Source: Arachis hypogaea (Eukaryota; Streptophyta; Magnoliopsida; Fabales; Fabaceae). Taken from it: a stretch of DNA of 64,000 bases. Location: NCBI RefSeq assembly GCF_003086295.3, contig NC_092045.1:22914890-22978889 (forward strand). The letters are read 5' to 3'. This document shows, one piece after another, positions 22,023-33,500 of the stretch. Within the stretch, counting starts at the first letter, position 1; every line of letters starts with the position of its first letter. The translations under genes were made by a program, and so were the position numbers. Below the pieces are notes generated by a model. That model did no database searches. It was not told the origin of the DNA and saw only the letters and a program-made list of their open reading frames with translations.

Positions 22023-23843
22023 TTATGGTGGCTTATGTTTGTATTCATCCTTGAATCTCCAAGGATCTTTGCTCCTCAATTGGTTGACAGAATTTCCAAC
22101 CATTTTTATTAGGCTTGGGCAGAGTTTTACCCAAAATACGAGTCCCCATATTTGGTCTTCACATAGCGAACCGGGATCCCATATCTTATTTTCGCATCCA
22201 TCCGTTAGTTGAGTTCCATGATTTTGTCGGATGGGTGGTTGACATGAATGTGATTGACGCAGAGAATTCTCTTTACTCCACCAATACTTCTTTCTAGATC
22301 CATACAAGGTAATCCTTGTCCCAACATCATCCCTATACCTTGAGGCCTTGACCTTAATAAGCTTAACACTTACTTTCCAACCACTACACAACTCATTCTT
22401 ACTTTTAAGTCCACAAAGAGTTCTAAGTTGACCATCATTTTCAATCAAACCATATTCAAGTGAGAAATTAAAGCTTAGGGATAGAGATTTTACCCACTTA
22501 AATGTTGTGTTGGATGGTGACTTGGGAAGGGAGGTTTCCCCACACTTAGACGATGCAAGGTCTACCTCTTTGTGCTCCTCTTTGGTTGTTTCCACCTCTT
22601 CACAAGCTTCTTCGATTTCAACCTTTTTCCTTTTGTTACGTGGCTTGGTGTTGTCTTCAAGAGCTTCATCTTGTTTAATGGGAGGTGATTCAACTTTGGA
22701 TAGGAATTCATTGATGAATGAGTTCATCTCTTGATCAACCTCTTCGTATTCTTCAATTTCGATATACACCATGCCAACTTTTCCCTCTTGGTAGTTCTCT
22801 TTCTCATTGCTCACCAAGGGTATGGGAGGTTGTGCACACTCTTCTATAATTTCAACTCCATGTCCAATGGGAGAGGATTCCATTGTAGAGAGAAATTCAT
22901 CCATGATTGAATCCATCTCTTGATAAGCTTCTTCCAAGTCTTCAACTATGACATGCCTTGGAGGTTGCGCACCCTCCTCAACATCAATATCAAGCTTCTT
23001 GGGAAAGTGCTCCATGATGCTACATTCCCATGGACTTTCAACATCTCCTAAATCTTCAACCACTTCTTCCTTTTCTTCAATGATCATAGGCTTCTCCAAT
23101 TGTTCTAACACAAAATTCAACTCCTCCGTTTCCACCGGGTTTTCCAATCTCTCCTTCATACTTTGCTCTTCTTTTGACCTTTCACATGTGGTCACGGAGG
23201 TACCTTGAGTCTTCAAACATTGGTGGGTTAAAGTATGCACCACCTTGGTCAAATTGGTCACAAACTCAAGTGTATCCCGCTTCATGGCTTCTTGTCCTTG
23301 GAGTAACAAAGTGAGAGGATCGTCTATTGGGGCTTGGGGTGAATAGGAAGGTTCATTATTTTGGAGAGAGGGTTCATAGTAGGAAGGTGGTTCTTCTTGG
23401 TAAGGGTATAGAGATGGTGTGCATTGAGGTGGTTCTTGGGAGTAATCTTGATATGGTTGTGGTGATTCTAGAGGTTCTTGCTCAAAATGGTCATAAAAAT
23501 ATGGTATGGATGATTGATCATATGATGGATATGGATCATAGGAAGGTGCTTGGTATGGAAAGGCTTGTGAGAATGGTTGAGGTTCATGTTGAGGATGAGA
23601 TTCATAGGCATATGATGGTGGTTGTTGAGTGCCACAAGAGGAGTCATCATAGCCATTAAATTGACATGCATTAGGATGGGAATTATACCTATAAGTATCT
23701 GGAGGTTGTTGCCAATAGGAGTGATCAATTCCTTGAGGCTCCTCCCATCTTGGAGTGTTCCATCCTTGGTACATGTTAGCATTGAAGTTCACATTCCCTA
23801 CAACACAATTAGAGCCAAACTCAAAGCCAAGGTGAGAATTCAT
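22023..23843 (-). CDS. ORF1 of G: large acidic gag-position protein
   Basis: An open frame of 606 codons from the ATG at 23843 (MNSHLGFEFGSN; a start nine codons upstream also exists). It holds the gag position, first ORF after the PBS. The N-terminal third is rich in Tyr, Gln, Pro and Ser (MYQGWNTPRWEEPQGIDHSYW, then many PPSY/PYQ repeats). The middle is strongly acidic and contains an internal duplication, EEAYQEMDSIMDEFLSTMES against EEVDQEMNSFINEFLSKVES. The C-terminal third holds a TFKWVKSLSLSF...TLCGLKSKNEL block of unknown role. No zinc knuckle and no protease DTG/DSG/DLG motif. I cannot show homology to a known gag; a packaging protein is inference from position. No stops or frameshifts, consistent with the near-identical LTRs. 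Confidence 0.7.
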   Translation of the reverse strand: MNSHLGFEFGSNCVVGNVNFNANMYQGWNTPRWEEPQGIDHSYWQQPPDTYRYNSHPNACQFNGYDDSSCGTQQPPSYAYESHPQHEPQPFSQAFPYQAPSYDPYPSYDQSSIPYFYDHFEQEPLESPQPYQDYSQEPPQCTPSLYPYQEEPPSYYEPSLQNNEPSYSPQAPIDDPLTLLLQGQEAMKRDTLEFVTNLTKVVHTLTHQCLKTQGTSVTTCERSKEEQSMKERLENPVETEELNFVLEQLEKPMIIEEKEEVVEDLGDVESPWECSIMEHFPKKLDIDVEEGAQPPRHVIVEDLEEAYQEMDSIMDEFLSTMESSPIGHGVEIIEECAQPPIPLVSNEKENYQEGKVGMVYIEIEEYEEVDQEMNSFINEFLSKVESPPIKQDEALEDNTKPRNKRKKVEIEEACEEVETTKEEHKEVDLASSKCGETSLPKSPSNTTFKWVKSLSLSFNFSLEYGLIENDGQLRTLCGLKSKNELCSGWKVSVKLIKVKASRYRDDVGTRITLYGSRKKYWWSKENSLRQSHSCQPPIRQNHGTQLTDGCENKIWDPGSLCEDQIWGLVFWVKLCPSLIKMVGNSVNQLRSKDPWRFKDEYKHKPP

Positions 23844-23950
23844 AATGGAAAAGCAAAATAAAACTAACAAAAACTAGAGAATAAAGCAAAAGCAAGATAT
23901 TCACACTATTCACATATATACAACAACCAATAACATAACACCATTGCAAA

Positions 23951-23968
23951 TCCTCGGCAACAGCGCCA
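23951..23968 (-). other. Primer-binding site of element G
   Basis: Minus strand TGGCGCTGTTGCCGAGGA, three bases inside the 5' LTR. It is a two-mismatch variant of the tRNA-Asp site in D and B. Confidence 0.8.
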
Positions 23969-23971
23969 TTT

Positions 23972-25470
23972 TGACGATTGGATTTTTTGACGGTTTAGAA
24001 TTTCACTAATGAAATCTCGTTGTAAAGTATAGTTTCTAAACCAAACAATAATCCTTTCATACAAAAATTTGTTTGTCACAAGTACAAACCCCTAAAATTA
24101 ATAACCGAAGTATTTAAACCTCGGGTCGTTCTCCCTAGGATTTACAATAAAGTGTCTTGTTATTGATTGTGAGTTATTTTGGGGTTTTTGAGATTATAGA
24201 CAAGAATTATAAATGGCAAGGGAAATAACCTAACAACTAACAAAGCTCTTGGCAAGATATGAGAACTAGAAGTCCTATCCTAGTTATCCTCCTCAATTGT
24301 GATGGCAAATTGTCCATTGCTCCCACTTAGTCAACCTCTAACCATGGAGGAAAGTCAAGTGGATGAATCAATTTGATTCCTCAAGTCCTAATCAACTCCT
24401 AAAGGAAAGACTAGCTTTAGAGGTATTCAAATCAATTAGCAACTTCTAATTATCAATCAACAAAGGAATTAGATAACTCAAGAGTCACTAATTACTCTAT
24501 CTAGGCCAAGAGGAACAAAACCTACACTAAAATCCAACCAAGCATTTCATCAAACACTTGGAAGGTACAAAAGAAAAGCAAAGCAATTTGACAACAAGAA
24601 GAGAATCTAACAACAATTATTGAAAGAAGTTAACAACAACAATCAAAAGAAACACAATTATTATGAATTACCTTGAATTGAATTGAAAGAAAGTAGAAGG
24701 AACAATACTAGATCTACAACAAAATATAAGAACAACATAAAAGAGATTACACCAAAAGAGTAGGAGAAGGATGAATGTAACTACAAGAATTGAGAAGATA
24801 GAAGTAGAAGAAGATGAATCTAAATCTAGATCTAAGAACTAAACCTAATCCTAATCCTAATTCTAGAGAGAAGTGAGAGCTTCTCTCTCTAGAAACTACT
24901 CCTAAAACTAACTATCCATCTAATTATCTAAAAATTAAACTATGGGTGTGAATGTGTGTGAATGTATATCAATCCCCTTCAATCCTTGGCTCTTATATGC
25001 ATTTTGGCGCCAAAGTTGGTTGCTGAAAACCTTCCAAAATCACCAGGCACGTGTTACATTAATGAGGTCATGTGCCATCATCGGCGCGTGCGCGCACGGT
25101 ACGCGTGCGCGTCCTTGATCTGTTCCGCAATGTGCGCGCGAGCGCCTTGTGCGCGTACGCGTGCTTGGCCTGGATCAGTTCTTTGGCTTTTTGTGCTTCT
25201 CTCCACTTGCATGCTTCCTTCCTTGCTTCCTTTGATCCATGCCTAGCCTATTTCAATCCTGTAATTACTAGCAAACACATCAAGGCATCTTATGGAATCA
25301 AAGAGAAATTAGAATTCATCAAAATAAGGATTGAAAAGCATGTTTTTACACTTAAGCACGAATACGGGAGAGATAACAAAACCATGCTAATTCATAGGCT
25401 AAATGTGACAAAAGGTTATCAAGACACTCTAAATTTAGTACAAAACAAACCGTCAAATTGGGGTTTGTCA
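23972..25470 (-). repeat. 5' LTR of element G
   Basis: 1499 bp, same length as the 3' LTR at 14993-16491 and differing at about seven positions (for example AAATCGCC against AAATCACC, TTCTTTGC against TTCCTTGC). Followed by the TSD ACGCG at 25471-25475. Confidence 0.95.
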
Positions 25471-25854
25471 ACGCGTGGTTGTAAACGGTGCGGCAATCGA
25501 AGCTCTAGATCAAAAGTTATGGTGCTTTGAAGATCAAATGAGAGAAATAACTTGAGAGAGTGTTCTTCCCTCCATGGCCTCCATTTCAGCGTGTTTAGTG
25601 TCTCAAATGAGGAGAGAGAGTGTGCTGAAAACTAGGGTTTTGGTTTAGTTTAGTTGGGCCAAGGGTCCACTTTGGGTCCGGTTGGCCCGGTTTGGCCTGT
25701 TCGGTCCAATCTTGGTCTGATTCCTATAAATTTGGAACCAAAATTCTTGTCTCAATCTCCTCTATCATATTAAGCCATAAAAATCACATTTTTGGTTTTC
25801 TAGAATAAATTCTCATTTATGGGTTAATTAGCCATTAATTAATCGGGTTTTACA

Positions 25855-25875
25855 TTCTACCCACCTAATTGGAAA
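25855..25875 (-). other. Polypurine tract region of element F
   Basis: Minus strand AATTAGGTGGGTAGAA directly before the 3' LTR start TGTAAAACCCG. Confidence 0.7.
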
Positions 25876-25896
25876 ATTTGCCCACAAAATTCAAAT

Positions 25897-26320
25897 TCAA
25901 TTACCTGAGAATAAGTGCGGATAATTCGTTCGCATCTCTGATTCAAGTTTCCAAGTGTGTTCCTCAACACCACCTCGACTTCATGCCACTTTGACTAATG
26001 AAACCTCTTTTCCACGCAACGATTTGATACTTGTATCGTCAATTCTGACTGGAGCCACTGGAAGCGTCAAATCTTCTCTTAACTGAATCGATTCAGGTTC
26101 TAACACATGGCTAGCATCAGGAGTGTACTTCCGAAGCTACAAAATGTGAAATACGTTGTGCAGGTTCGAAAGATGAGGTGGTAGGGCCATCCGATACGCC
26201 TCCGATCCGACCCTCTCCAGGATTTGAAATGGACCAATATATCGAGGATTCAACTTCTTCGCTTTAATTGCCCTACCTACTCCTGTGGTCGGAGTAACCT
26301 TAAGGAAAAAATGATCTCCT
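25897..26320 (-). pseudogene. F integrase C-terminus and chromodomain, broken
   Basis: The minus strand encodes a chain typical of the end of Tekay/Del pol. A KAKKLNPRYIGPFQI-type block lies near 26270-26220. It is followed by YRMALPPHLSNLHN-like sequence and then the chromodomain core LRGKEVSLVKVA, a stop, SRGGVEEHTWKLESEMR and YPHLFS before the terminator at 25897-25899. Chromodomains target integration to marked chromatin in this clade. At least one in-frame stop lies inside the chromodomain, between VKVA and SRGG. This domain places F in the chromoviruses, unlike A, B, D, G and K. Confidence 0.8.
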
Positions 26321-26322
26321 TC

Positions 26323-27194
26323 TTAAAATTCCAAGGGTTTCCGCCTTTGATCGGCGTAACTCTTCTGACGACTCTGCGCCGTAAGCATCCTATCTCGGAT
26401 TTTCTTAACTTGTTCAGTTGTCTCAGCTATCATTTCCGGCCCCAGCAAGCCTTTCTCTCCAGCTTCATACCAGCACAGCGGAGATTGACATTTCCTCCCA
26501 TACAAGGCCTCATACAGAGCCATTCTGATGCTCGCATGGTAACTATTATTATATGCAAACTCCACTAACGGCAAATACCGATCCCAACTCGCCGGTTGGT
26601 CCAAAACACAAGCTCTCAACATATCCTCTAGTGTTTAGATCGTCCTCTCAGATTGACCATCTGTTTGAGGATGGTAAGCTGTACTCAAGCTTAATCGGGT
26701 TCCAAAAGCTTTCTGAAATGCACCCCAAAACCTCGAAGTGAAACAAGGATCTCTGTCAGAGATTATAGTAGCAGGTACACCATGAAGTCTCACAATCTCC
26801 TTTATGTATAACCGTACTAGCTCCTCAAGGGTGTAAGTCATCCGAATGGGTAAAAGTGAGCTGATTTCGTCAGTCGGTCCACAATCACCCAGATAGCATC
26901 AAAACCAACCCTTATCCTTGGCAATCCCGACACAAAGTCCATTGCAATGCTTTCCCACTTCCATTGCGGAACCTCAAAAGGTTGCAACATCCTGGAAGGT
27001 CTTTGATGTTCAATCTTTACCTTTTGACAAGTTAAGCACTTTGAATCATATTCCACCACATCATTCTTCATACCTGGCCACCAAAACATCGCCTTTAAAT
27101 CATGGTACATCTTAGTACTTCCTGTGTGAATGGAGAATCCGCTTTTGTGTGCCTCCTTTAAGATATCTTGCCTCAAAGTGCTAACATCCGGCAC
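26323..27194 (-). pseudogene. F integrase core, broken
   Basis: Pieces 27194-26838, 26841-26635 and 26622-26323 on the minus strand cover the integrase. The zinc-binding part has HKSGFSIHTGSTKMYHDL and CLTCQKVK (HHCC pattern). The catalytic core has MDFVSGLPR (first Asp), [14 protein letters not shown] (second Asp) and [14 protein letters not shown] (Glu). The first two pieces overlap by a frameshift near 26840 and a stop follows SERTI near 26635. Integrase joins element DNA ends to the chromosome; this copy cannot make it. Confidence 0.88.
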
Positions 27195-27281
27195 AATGAT
27201 CCTACCCTTGAATCTTCATAACCCATCTTTTTCTTCTGACACTCTCCACTATTTCCCTTGCTCAATGGCCAGTAACACCTT

Positions 27282-28640
27282 TCATAACGCTTCATCATTT
27301 TCATGAGCCTTTAGGAGTTCGGACTTAAAGTCACTTGAGATTTCTAATCGGCCCAAACACAGAGTTCCAGATACTTCTTGAGCACCAATTTTCAGACTCT
27401 CGAATTCTTCGATCAACTTCTCTTCTTGAAGCATCATCCAAGCCGCATACAACGACTTCCAACTTAACGCATCTGCCACTACATTCGCCCTTCCCGGATG
27501 GTAATTCAACTCAAAGTCATAGTCCTTCAATAATTCCATCTACCTCCTCTGCCTCATATTAAGCTCTTTCTGATCAAAGAGATATTTCAAGCTCTTGTGA
27601 TCAGAGAAGACTTGGAACTTAACCCCATAAAGATAATGCCTCCACACCTTCAAGGCAAACACAACCGCAGCGAGTTCCAAATCGTGCGTAGGGTAACTAA
27701 CTTCATGAGGTCTCAACTATCGTGAGGCATACGCCACCACATTATGATGCTGCATCAGCACGCACCCTAGACCCTTTAATGAGGCATCACAGTACACCTC
27801 AAATGGTTCGTTCGGCTCAGGTAACACCAACACAGGTGCAGTGGTCAACTTTTTCTTCAATGCCTGAAAGCTCTCCTCGCACTCAGGAATCCAAACAAAC
27901 GGAGTGTCTTTGTGGGTTAACTTTGTCAACAGTAAAGCTAATTGCGAAAAGCCTTTGATGAACCTTCGGTAATAGCCAGCTAAGCCCAGAAAACTCCTTA
28001 TCTCCATTACTGTGGTTGGTTGCTTCCATTCCATCACCACCTCCACCTTAGATGGATCAACTGCTATCCCCTGCTTACTCACTACATGCCCCAAAAACTT
28101 TACCTCCTCCTTCCAAAATTCACATTTGCACAGTTTTGCATAGAGTTTCTTCTCCTTTAGAATCTGCAACACGATTCTCAAGTGTTTCGCATGCTCTTAT
28201 TCAGTTTTGGAATAAATTAGTATGTCGTCAATGAAGACAACAACAAATTTATCCAAAAACGGATGAAAAACTCTATTCATGTAATCCATAAACAATGCAG
28301 GAGCGTTCGTCAACCCAAAAGACATTACAGTATACTCGTAATGACCATAACGAGTCCTAAAAGCGGTCTTAGGGATATCCTCATCCCTCACTCTTATCTG
28401 GTGATAACCAGATCACAAGTCGATCTTGGAGAAAACCCAGCTCCTTGTAACTGATCCATGAGATCATCAATTCTCGGCAACGGGTACTTATTCTTTATCG
28501 TGACCTTGTTCAGCTACCTGTAATCCACACAGAGCCGCATACTCCCATCTTTCTTCTTTACCAGTAGCACTGGCGCACCCCACGGTGAAACACTTGGTCA
28601 GATAAAATTCTTACCCAACAGATCCTCTAACTGAGATTTT
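27282..28640 (-). pseudogene. F reverse transcriptase and RNase H, broken
   Basis: RT blocks are [37 protein letters not shown] and the catalytic [15 protein letters not shown] (28391-28197). The thumb and linker contain [20 protein letters not shown] and [16 protein letters not shown]. RNase H begins [17 protein letters not shown] and continues to the HPGRANVVADALS block (27539-27282). In-frame stops follow YSKTE and VAYASR, and the MDEL region at 27540 starts a new piece. F[I/V]DDIL and the S-F-G-L-TNAP box fit chromovirus RT and differ from the FMDDFSVYG of A and B. Confidence 0.9.
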
Positions 28641-28647
28641 AGCTCGG

Positions 28648-29241
28648 TCATTTCCAGTGGTGACATCCTATAAGGAGCATTCGAGATTGGTCCAGCCCCA
28701 GGCACCAATTCAATAGCAAACTCAACCTCTCAGGTGGAAATTCATCAATGTCATCAGGAAACACTTCCGGAAACTCACACACTACCGAAATCTGATCCAA
28801 CCTTTTATCATCACCCGAAACACCCGCGGTTAACAATAGGATACCCTGACATTCAATTCTGGAACAGTTCACCATCATCGAATTTAAGTAATAATTATTC
28901 ACCACGACCGGCCCTTCTGTATCTTTCGGTATAAAGTATACCGACTTTGTAGAACAATCAAGCAGGACATGGTTCTCAGATAACCAGTCCAATCCCAAGA
29001 TAAGATCAAGACCGATCATCGGTAAGCAGATTAAATTATGGACAAAATCACGCTGCTTGAACCTAAACGAAACTATTGGGCATCCTAACCTAGTTACCAT
29101 GTCTTTATGGGTAGCATTATACACTTTTAGGTCATAACCTAAGGTTACGATCTTCAATCCTAACTCATGGGCTTTCTCAAATGCAATGAATGAATGCGAT
29201 GCTCCCGAATCAAATAAAGCATTTAAAGTTTGACCAGCCAT
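28648..29241 (-). pseudogene. F aspartic protease
   Basis: MAGQTLNALFDSGASHSFI carries the D-S-G-A-S active site, and DLILGLDWLSENHVLLDC is the usual second block. The frame then enters the RT linker ([16 protein letters not shown]) before shifting out of frame near 28730, where the C-terminal 25 residues no longer match the family. The protease would cleave the gag-pol precursor. Confidence 0.88.
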
Positions 29242-29253
29242 TTCACAGTTACC

Positions 29254-30336
29254 TCAAATGAGTGTCTCGAATCCCTCGGCACCTATAGCTGAGGTGGTGA
29301 ACACCCGACCAGTCTGTTGTGCTTTCCCAGCACCTTGTTTCTGCTTCTTCGGACAGTTTACGGCCTTATGTCCCGCCTTTCCATAATTGTAGCACAATCC
29401 CCATCCGGCCTTGCACGAGGCTCCCGGATGGTGGCTCCTACACCAAGCACAAGCTTGCTCATTCTGTGGATACTTCCCAACCCTTTTCCCTTGGGAGTTA
29501 TTGTTGTTGGGCTTCCTGAAAGAGCATCCCCTATTGAGAGGCAGACCTCTAGGTGCAAAGCTCTTCCCTCGGTTCTGTGGGAATGATCCTTTGTGACTCT
29601 CTCTCTCAGCAGCTGCCTTCTTCATGCACTATTCAGTAACTCTACACTTGTTCACCAACTCGGAGAAAGTTCTGATCTCCATTGGTCCTATTGAGCTGAA
29701 GATATCACTCCGGAGTCCTCCCTCATACTTAACGCACTTCCACTCCTTATAGTCTCCCAGAGTCCCCTGGCACATACGGGAGAACCTGAACAACTCCTCA
29801 AACTTGTCAGTATACTCAGATACAGACATAGTACCCTGCTTCAGCTGCAGTAACTCAAGTTCCTTAGCCATTTTAGCAGAAGTCGAAAAGTATTTCTTAT
29901 AGAACTCCTCCCGGAAGGCGATATAGCCATCCCCCTGCTGCAGAAGACGTCGGATACCTTGCCACCAATGCGACGCTTCACTAGTGACAAAATAAGTAGC
30001 AAACTCAACACGCTGTCCTTCCGGCACCACTTGCACTTGTAGTGCTTGCTCCATAGCCTAAAACCATGTATCGGCTTCAGTCGGGCTAGTAGTTCCCTTG
30101 AACTTAGGTGGATTAACCTTCAAGAAGTTTGCCAGTGTCATCGAGCCCTAAGCTCCGCCTCCGTCATTGCCATGCTTGTTCATTTGTTGCCCAAGAGCCG
30201 CAGCAGTGGCCTGCATAGCAGCAGCCATGTTCTCCAACACCGTCATAAAGTTTACCGGGTCATTAGGGTTAATCTCCGGTGCACGAGCATTAGTACGACC
30301 TCTCCCACGGCCTCTACCGCATCCACGAGGCGCCAT
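29254..30336 (-). pseudogene. F gag, broken, with a damaged zinc knuckle
   Basis: The probable start is MAPRGCGRGRGRGR at 30336. The pieces are 30336-30148, the core 30054-29629 (EASHWWQGIRRLLQ, TMSVSEYTDKFEELFRFS) and the nucleocapsid part 29625-29254. Stops separate the pieces at 30148 and 29629. The zinc knuckle reads CYNYGKAGHKAVNC, with Tyr where the second Cys should be (C-X2-C-X4-H-X4-C), so metal binding would be lost. An upstream C-AWC-RSHHPGASC block is also present. Gag would form the particle and bind RNA. Confidence 0.88.
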
Positions 30337-30538
30337 CTGGTCCCTATACACACCAAACAATCGATATTAAGTTGATCAGTCTCAATATCGGAAGTCTAGT
30401 GCTTCAAAGTCCCAAATGCATGCTCATGAACGTTTATGCCAATTATATCAAGCAGATATACTAATGGCACATAACACACATACAGAGAATGCACAGAAGC
30501 ATAGTCAGTCCGTCCCTCAGGCTCTACAGGAATGAACT

Positions 30539-30550
30539 ACTCTGATACCA
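30539..30550 (-). other. Primer-binding site of element F (tRNA-iMet type)
   Basis: Minus strand TGGTATCAGAGTAG begins three bases after the 5' LTR end; the initiator-Met primer is usual for Tekay/Del elements. Confidence 0.9.
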
Positions 30551-30553
30551 TAA

Positions 30554-33500
30554 TGTAACACCCTACCATACAGAGTCTTATGCTTAAGTAATAATTCAGA
30601 GATGGCAAGGTATTACAACCTCTAAAATAAAAAATTTAGTACGAATAGTATTGTAAAAAAAATTGATTATAACTAGGAGCCTTTTTAAGAAAAAGGGGTA
30701 AAACAATATTCGTAAGTCGAAAGCTTAATACTTCAATCGATAACGTAACGAACAAGGATAAACCAACGCGAGATTATATATACACAAAAGAGTGTCAAAA
30801 ATGGAAATATCAAAACTCAAAATCCGGTTGCGAAGATAACCAGTCCGAGCATAGCAATATATATATACAAGTAAATAAAATAAGGAAACCCCAAAGAAAC
30901 CCAAAGGGACACAAAGACAGAGAACCTATTCTCCAAAATCTCCTATAAGAGGAGTCATCACAATTTGTATTATTCAATGGAGATAAAAAGTATCTAAGAG
31001 AAATCATAAAATCAAAACAGGGTCTCGAGAATAAAGGATCTTCGTTAAACCAGAAGTCTCCAGCATGCTTCAGCGAGAAGCCTCACATCCTGCATCTGAA
31101 AACCACAAAATCCGCATGGGTGAGAACCAGAGGTTCACAGCATGGTAACACTTCTCACATATATAACATGTAATAATAGAGGAAAGCCGAAGGCAATCCT
31201 AGAACTTCTTCCAGATAAAATTAAAGCTTATAAACAAGCTAAACCATAAGTGGCAACTGGCTAAAGATCCTTCAGTCTAACTAATACTTCCATTTCCAAT
31301 TCCTTCAGACCTCCCAACCACTAGCAGGAGTATAATATAGCAAACACAGTTATTTCAGGCAAGAGATATACAAGTAGGAACAGATAAGGCACCTAGATAG
31401 ATAACAAGTAATATGCAGTCAAGTAGGCAATCTCAAACAATTCACAGAGTATGCATATGATGAATGCCTGTCCCTAATGGCTAATGATATCATCTATCAG
31501 TTATAGAGCCAACCCGACAAGTCCTGGTAGCTAACCATTGGACTGTCCCTCTATCGTGTCTCCCCAACTCGAGTTATACTCAATATAAACTTGATCATAA
31601 TCATGATCCATATCCATCACCCTCACTGGTGAATATTTATGGGGGTGAGCTCATCTGGGGCTTTCACAGTGCCTGGCCACTCTGACGACATAGGGTCAAA
31701 AGAGCTTCGAGTCTCAACCTGGAGCAGGTGGTGGTTAGCCAGTGCTTCCTCCCAGGGAAACTCTTATCTCCGATAGTTGAAGTGCAAACATTCACAATTC
31801 ATTCAATATTATATATGCATTTATTCTGAGCCATATTCATGGTTCCGCCGTAACACGGTAATAATCTAGCCATCCGACTCACGGTTAAATCTATAACCAG
31901 CCAATTCATTAAGAATTATGGCCCTTCGGCCCATGGCATAACAAGAACTTTCACCGCCATCCTCCGCATCTCACATAATCATCTTTGATCCTCATTGATC
32001 ATTCATTTTTCCCTTGCTTCAATCGCAAGTTACCACATCCCCTAGCTCCTTTTCTCATTTCTAGGCATATCATAATGATTTAAGACATAAGTGGTGAGAT
32101 CGGAGGCTTAGAAGTGTAAAATTTGGCTTTTAAAAATCAAAAATCAACTTTTGGATAAAAACAGGGCCACGCGTACGCGTACTCCAAGCGCACACGTGGA
32201 TGGCCACAAAGCTCATCGACGTGTATGCGTCATACACGCGGACGCGTGGATTGAAAAACAGCCAAAAGACGCGTACGCGTGGGTGCATTTGCCCCCCAGG
32301 CACAAAATTGGCACAACTCTGGCACAACTCTCGGAAAAATGGATGGGCATTTGGTGCAGCGCATCGACGCGCTTGCACACACCACGCGCACGCGTGGATG
32401 GTGCCTTCTTGAAGAATGACGCGTATGCGCCAAGTACGCCTACGCGCGGAGGGTCATTCTGCCAAAAATTTTCAAAGTTAAAAGCTGCAGAATTCACAGA
32501 TTCAACCCTAAATCTTCCGACGGACATAACTTTCTCATTTTAAATCGTTTTCTGCCCATTCTTCTAACAGCATGGACATCCCAGATCCAATTTCATTTCT
32601 AAACAAGTTTGGTACAAAACGGGGATTTGTAGTCCAAGTTATGTCCCGTCAAAGTATGCCCAAAAACTATGTTTTCATACAAAACCACAAGTTGCCATTT
32701 TCAAAACAAATCATTTTCAACTCTTTTCAAAATCAACCAAAACATACCAATTTCAACCCTTTTTGAAATCAATCTGTAAGACATAGAAAATTTTAGAAGA
32801 TTTTATTAAGAGCTAATTTAGATTTATTTATCATTAAGTATTTTAATCTTTGAAATTATTTTATTAAAGATAACTAAAACAAATTTTGATTAATTAAGTT
32901 TAAAGTAATTTAAGGTTTTATCTGATTTTATAATTACCGAATTATTTTCTATATTTAAATTAAAAAGTTTAGCAAATGAAAAATAATAAAAATTTTATAT
33001 GATTTTGGTTTAAATAATTGAGATTTCAGAATTTAATACAAATAATTTTATAAATAAAAAAATTAATTATATTACCTTATAATTTCAATTAGAATATTTG
33101 ATTTCAAATCAATTAATATTTTAATTTAATAAATAATATTGTAGAGTAATTTTAGAGATTCAGTTAGATTCTAGATTAACCTAAAATTCTCAATTTCATA
33201 CACACAAAACATTAATTTTACCCTAAATTAAATCCTAACCTCACAACCACTCACTATCCACCGCCCCCAAGACCTATACACCCACATACAGAAAAAATGA
33301 AGAAAGGGAAGAGAGAAGTGGGAAGAACCGAGTGGGGAGGTGGAAAGGGAGAGCACAGAGAGCAGAAGGAGGATAGAGAGAGGGGACGTGCTACTGCCGT
33401 CGTCCAATCGCCGCGCCACAGCCGCTATTTATGCGCCGTCATCGGTGACAAAGGGAGAGACAAAGTTCATGATGTAGGATGAGAAGAGAAGCCATCGTCG

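Larger units (their letters stand above)
14993..25470 (-). mobile_element. Element G: complete non-autonomous LTR retrotransposon (10.5 kb)
   Basis: Two LTRs of 1499 bp (14993-16491 and 23972-25470) differ at only about seven positions by eye, so G is young. The TSD is ACGCG. On the minus strand: 5' LTR, PBS (23968-23951), ORF1 (23843-22023), hairpin motif (21985-21957), CG-rich array (about 21690-20820), ORF2 (19640-18306) and PPT (16504-16492). No protease, RT, RNase H or integrase motif is visible, so it must be mobilised in trans. ORF2 and the tRNA-Asp-type PBS tie it to the Athila-like group. Confidence 0.93.
11888..25854 (-). repeat. 3' LTR of element F (split by G)
   Basis: LTR parts are 11888-14992 and 25476-25854, about 3.48 kb without G. 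The copy at 30554-37597 matches throughout. It carries CCACGCGTACGCGTGG, a 16-base perfect palindrome, near 13504, and further GCGTACGCG blocks to 13790. Confidence 0.9.
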
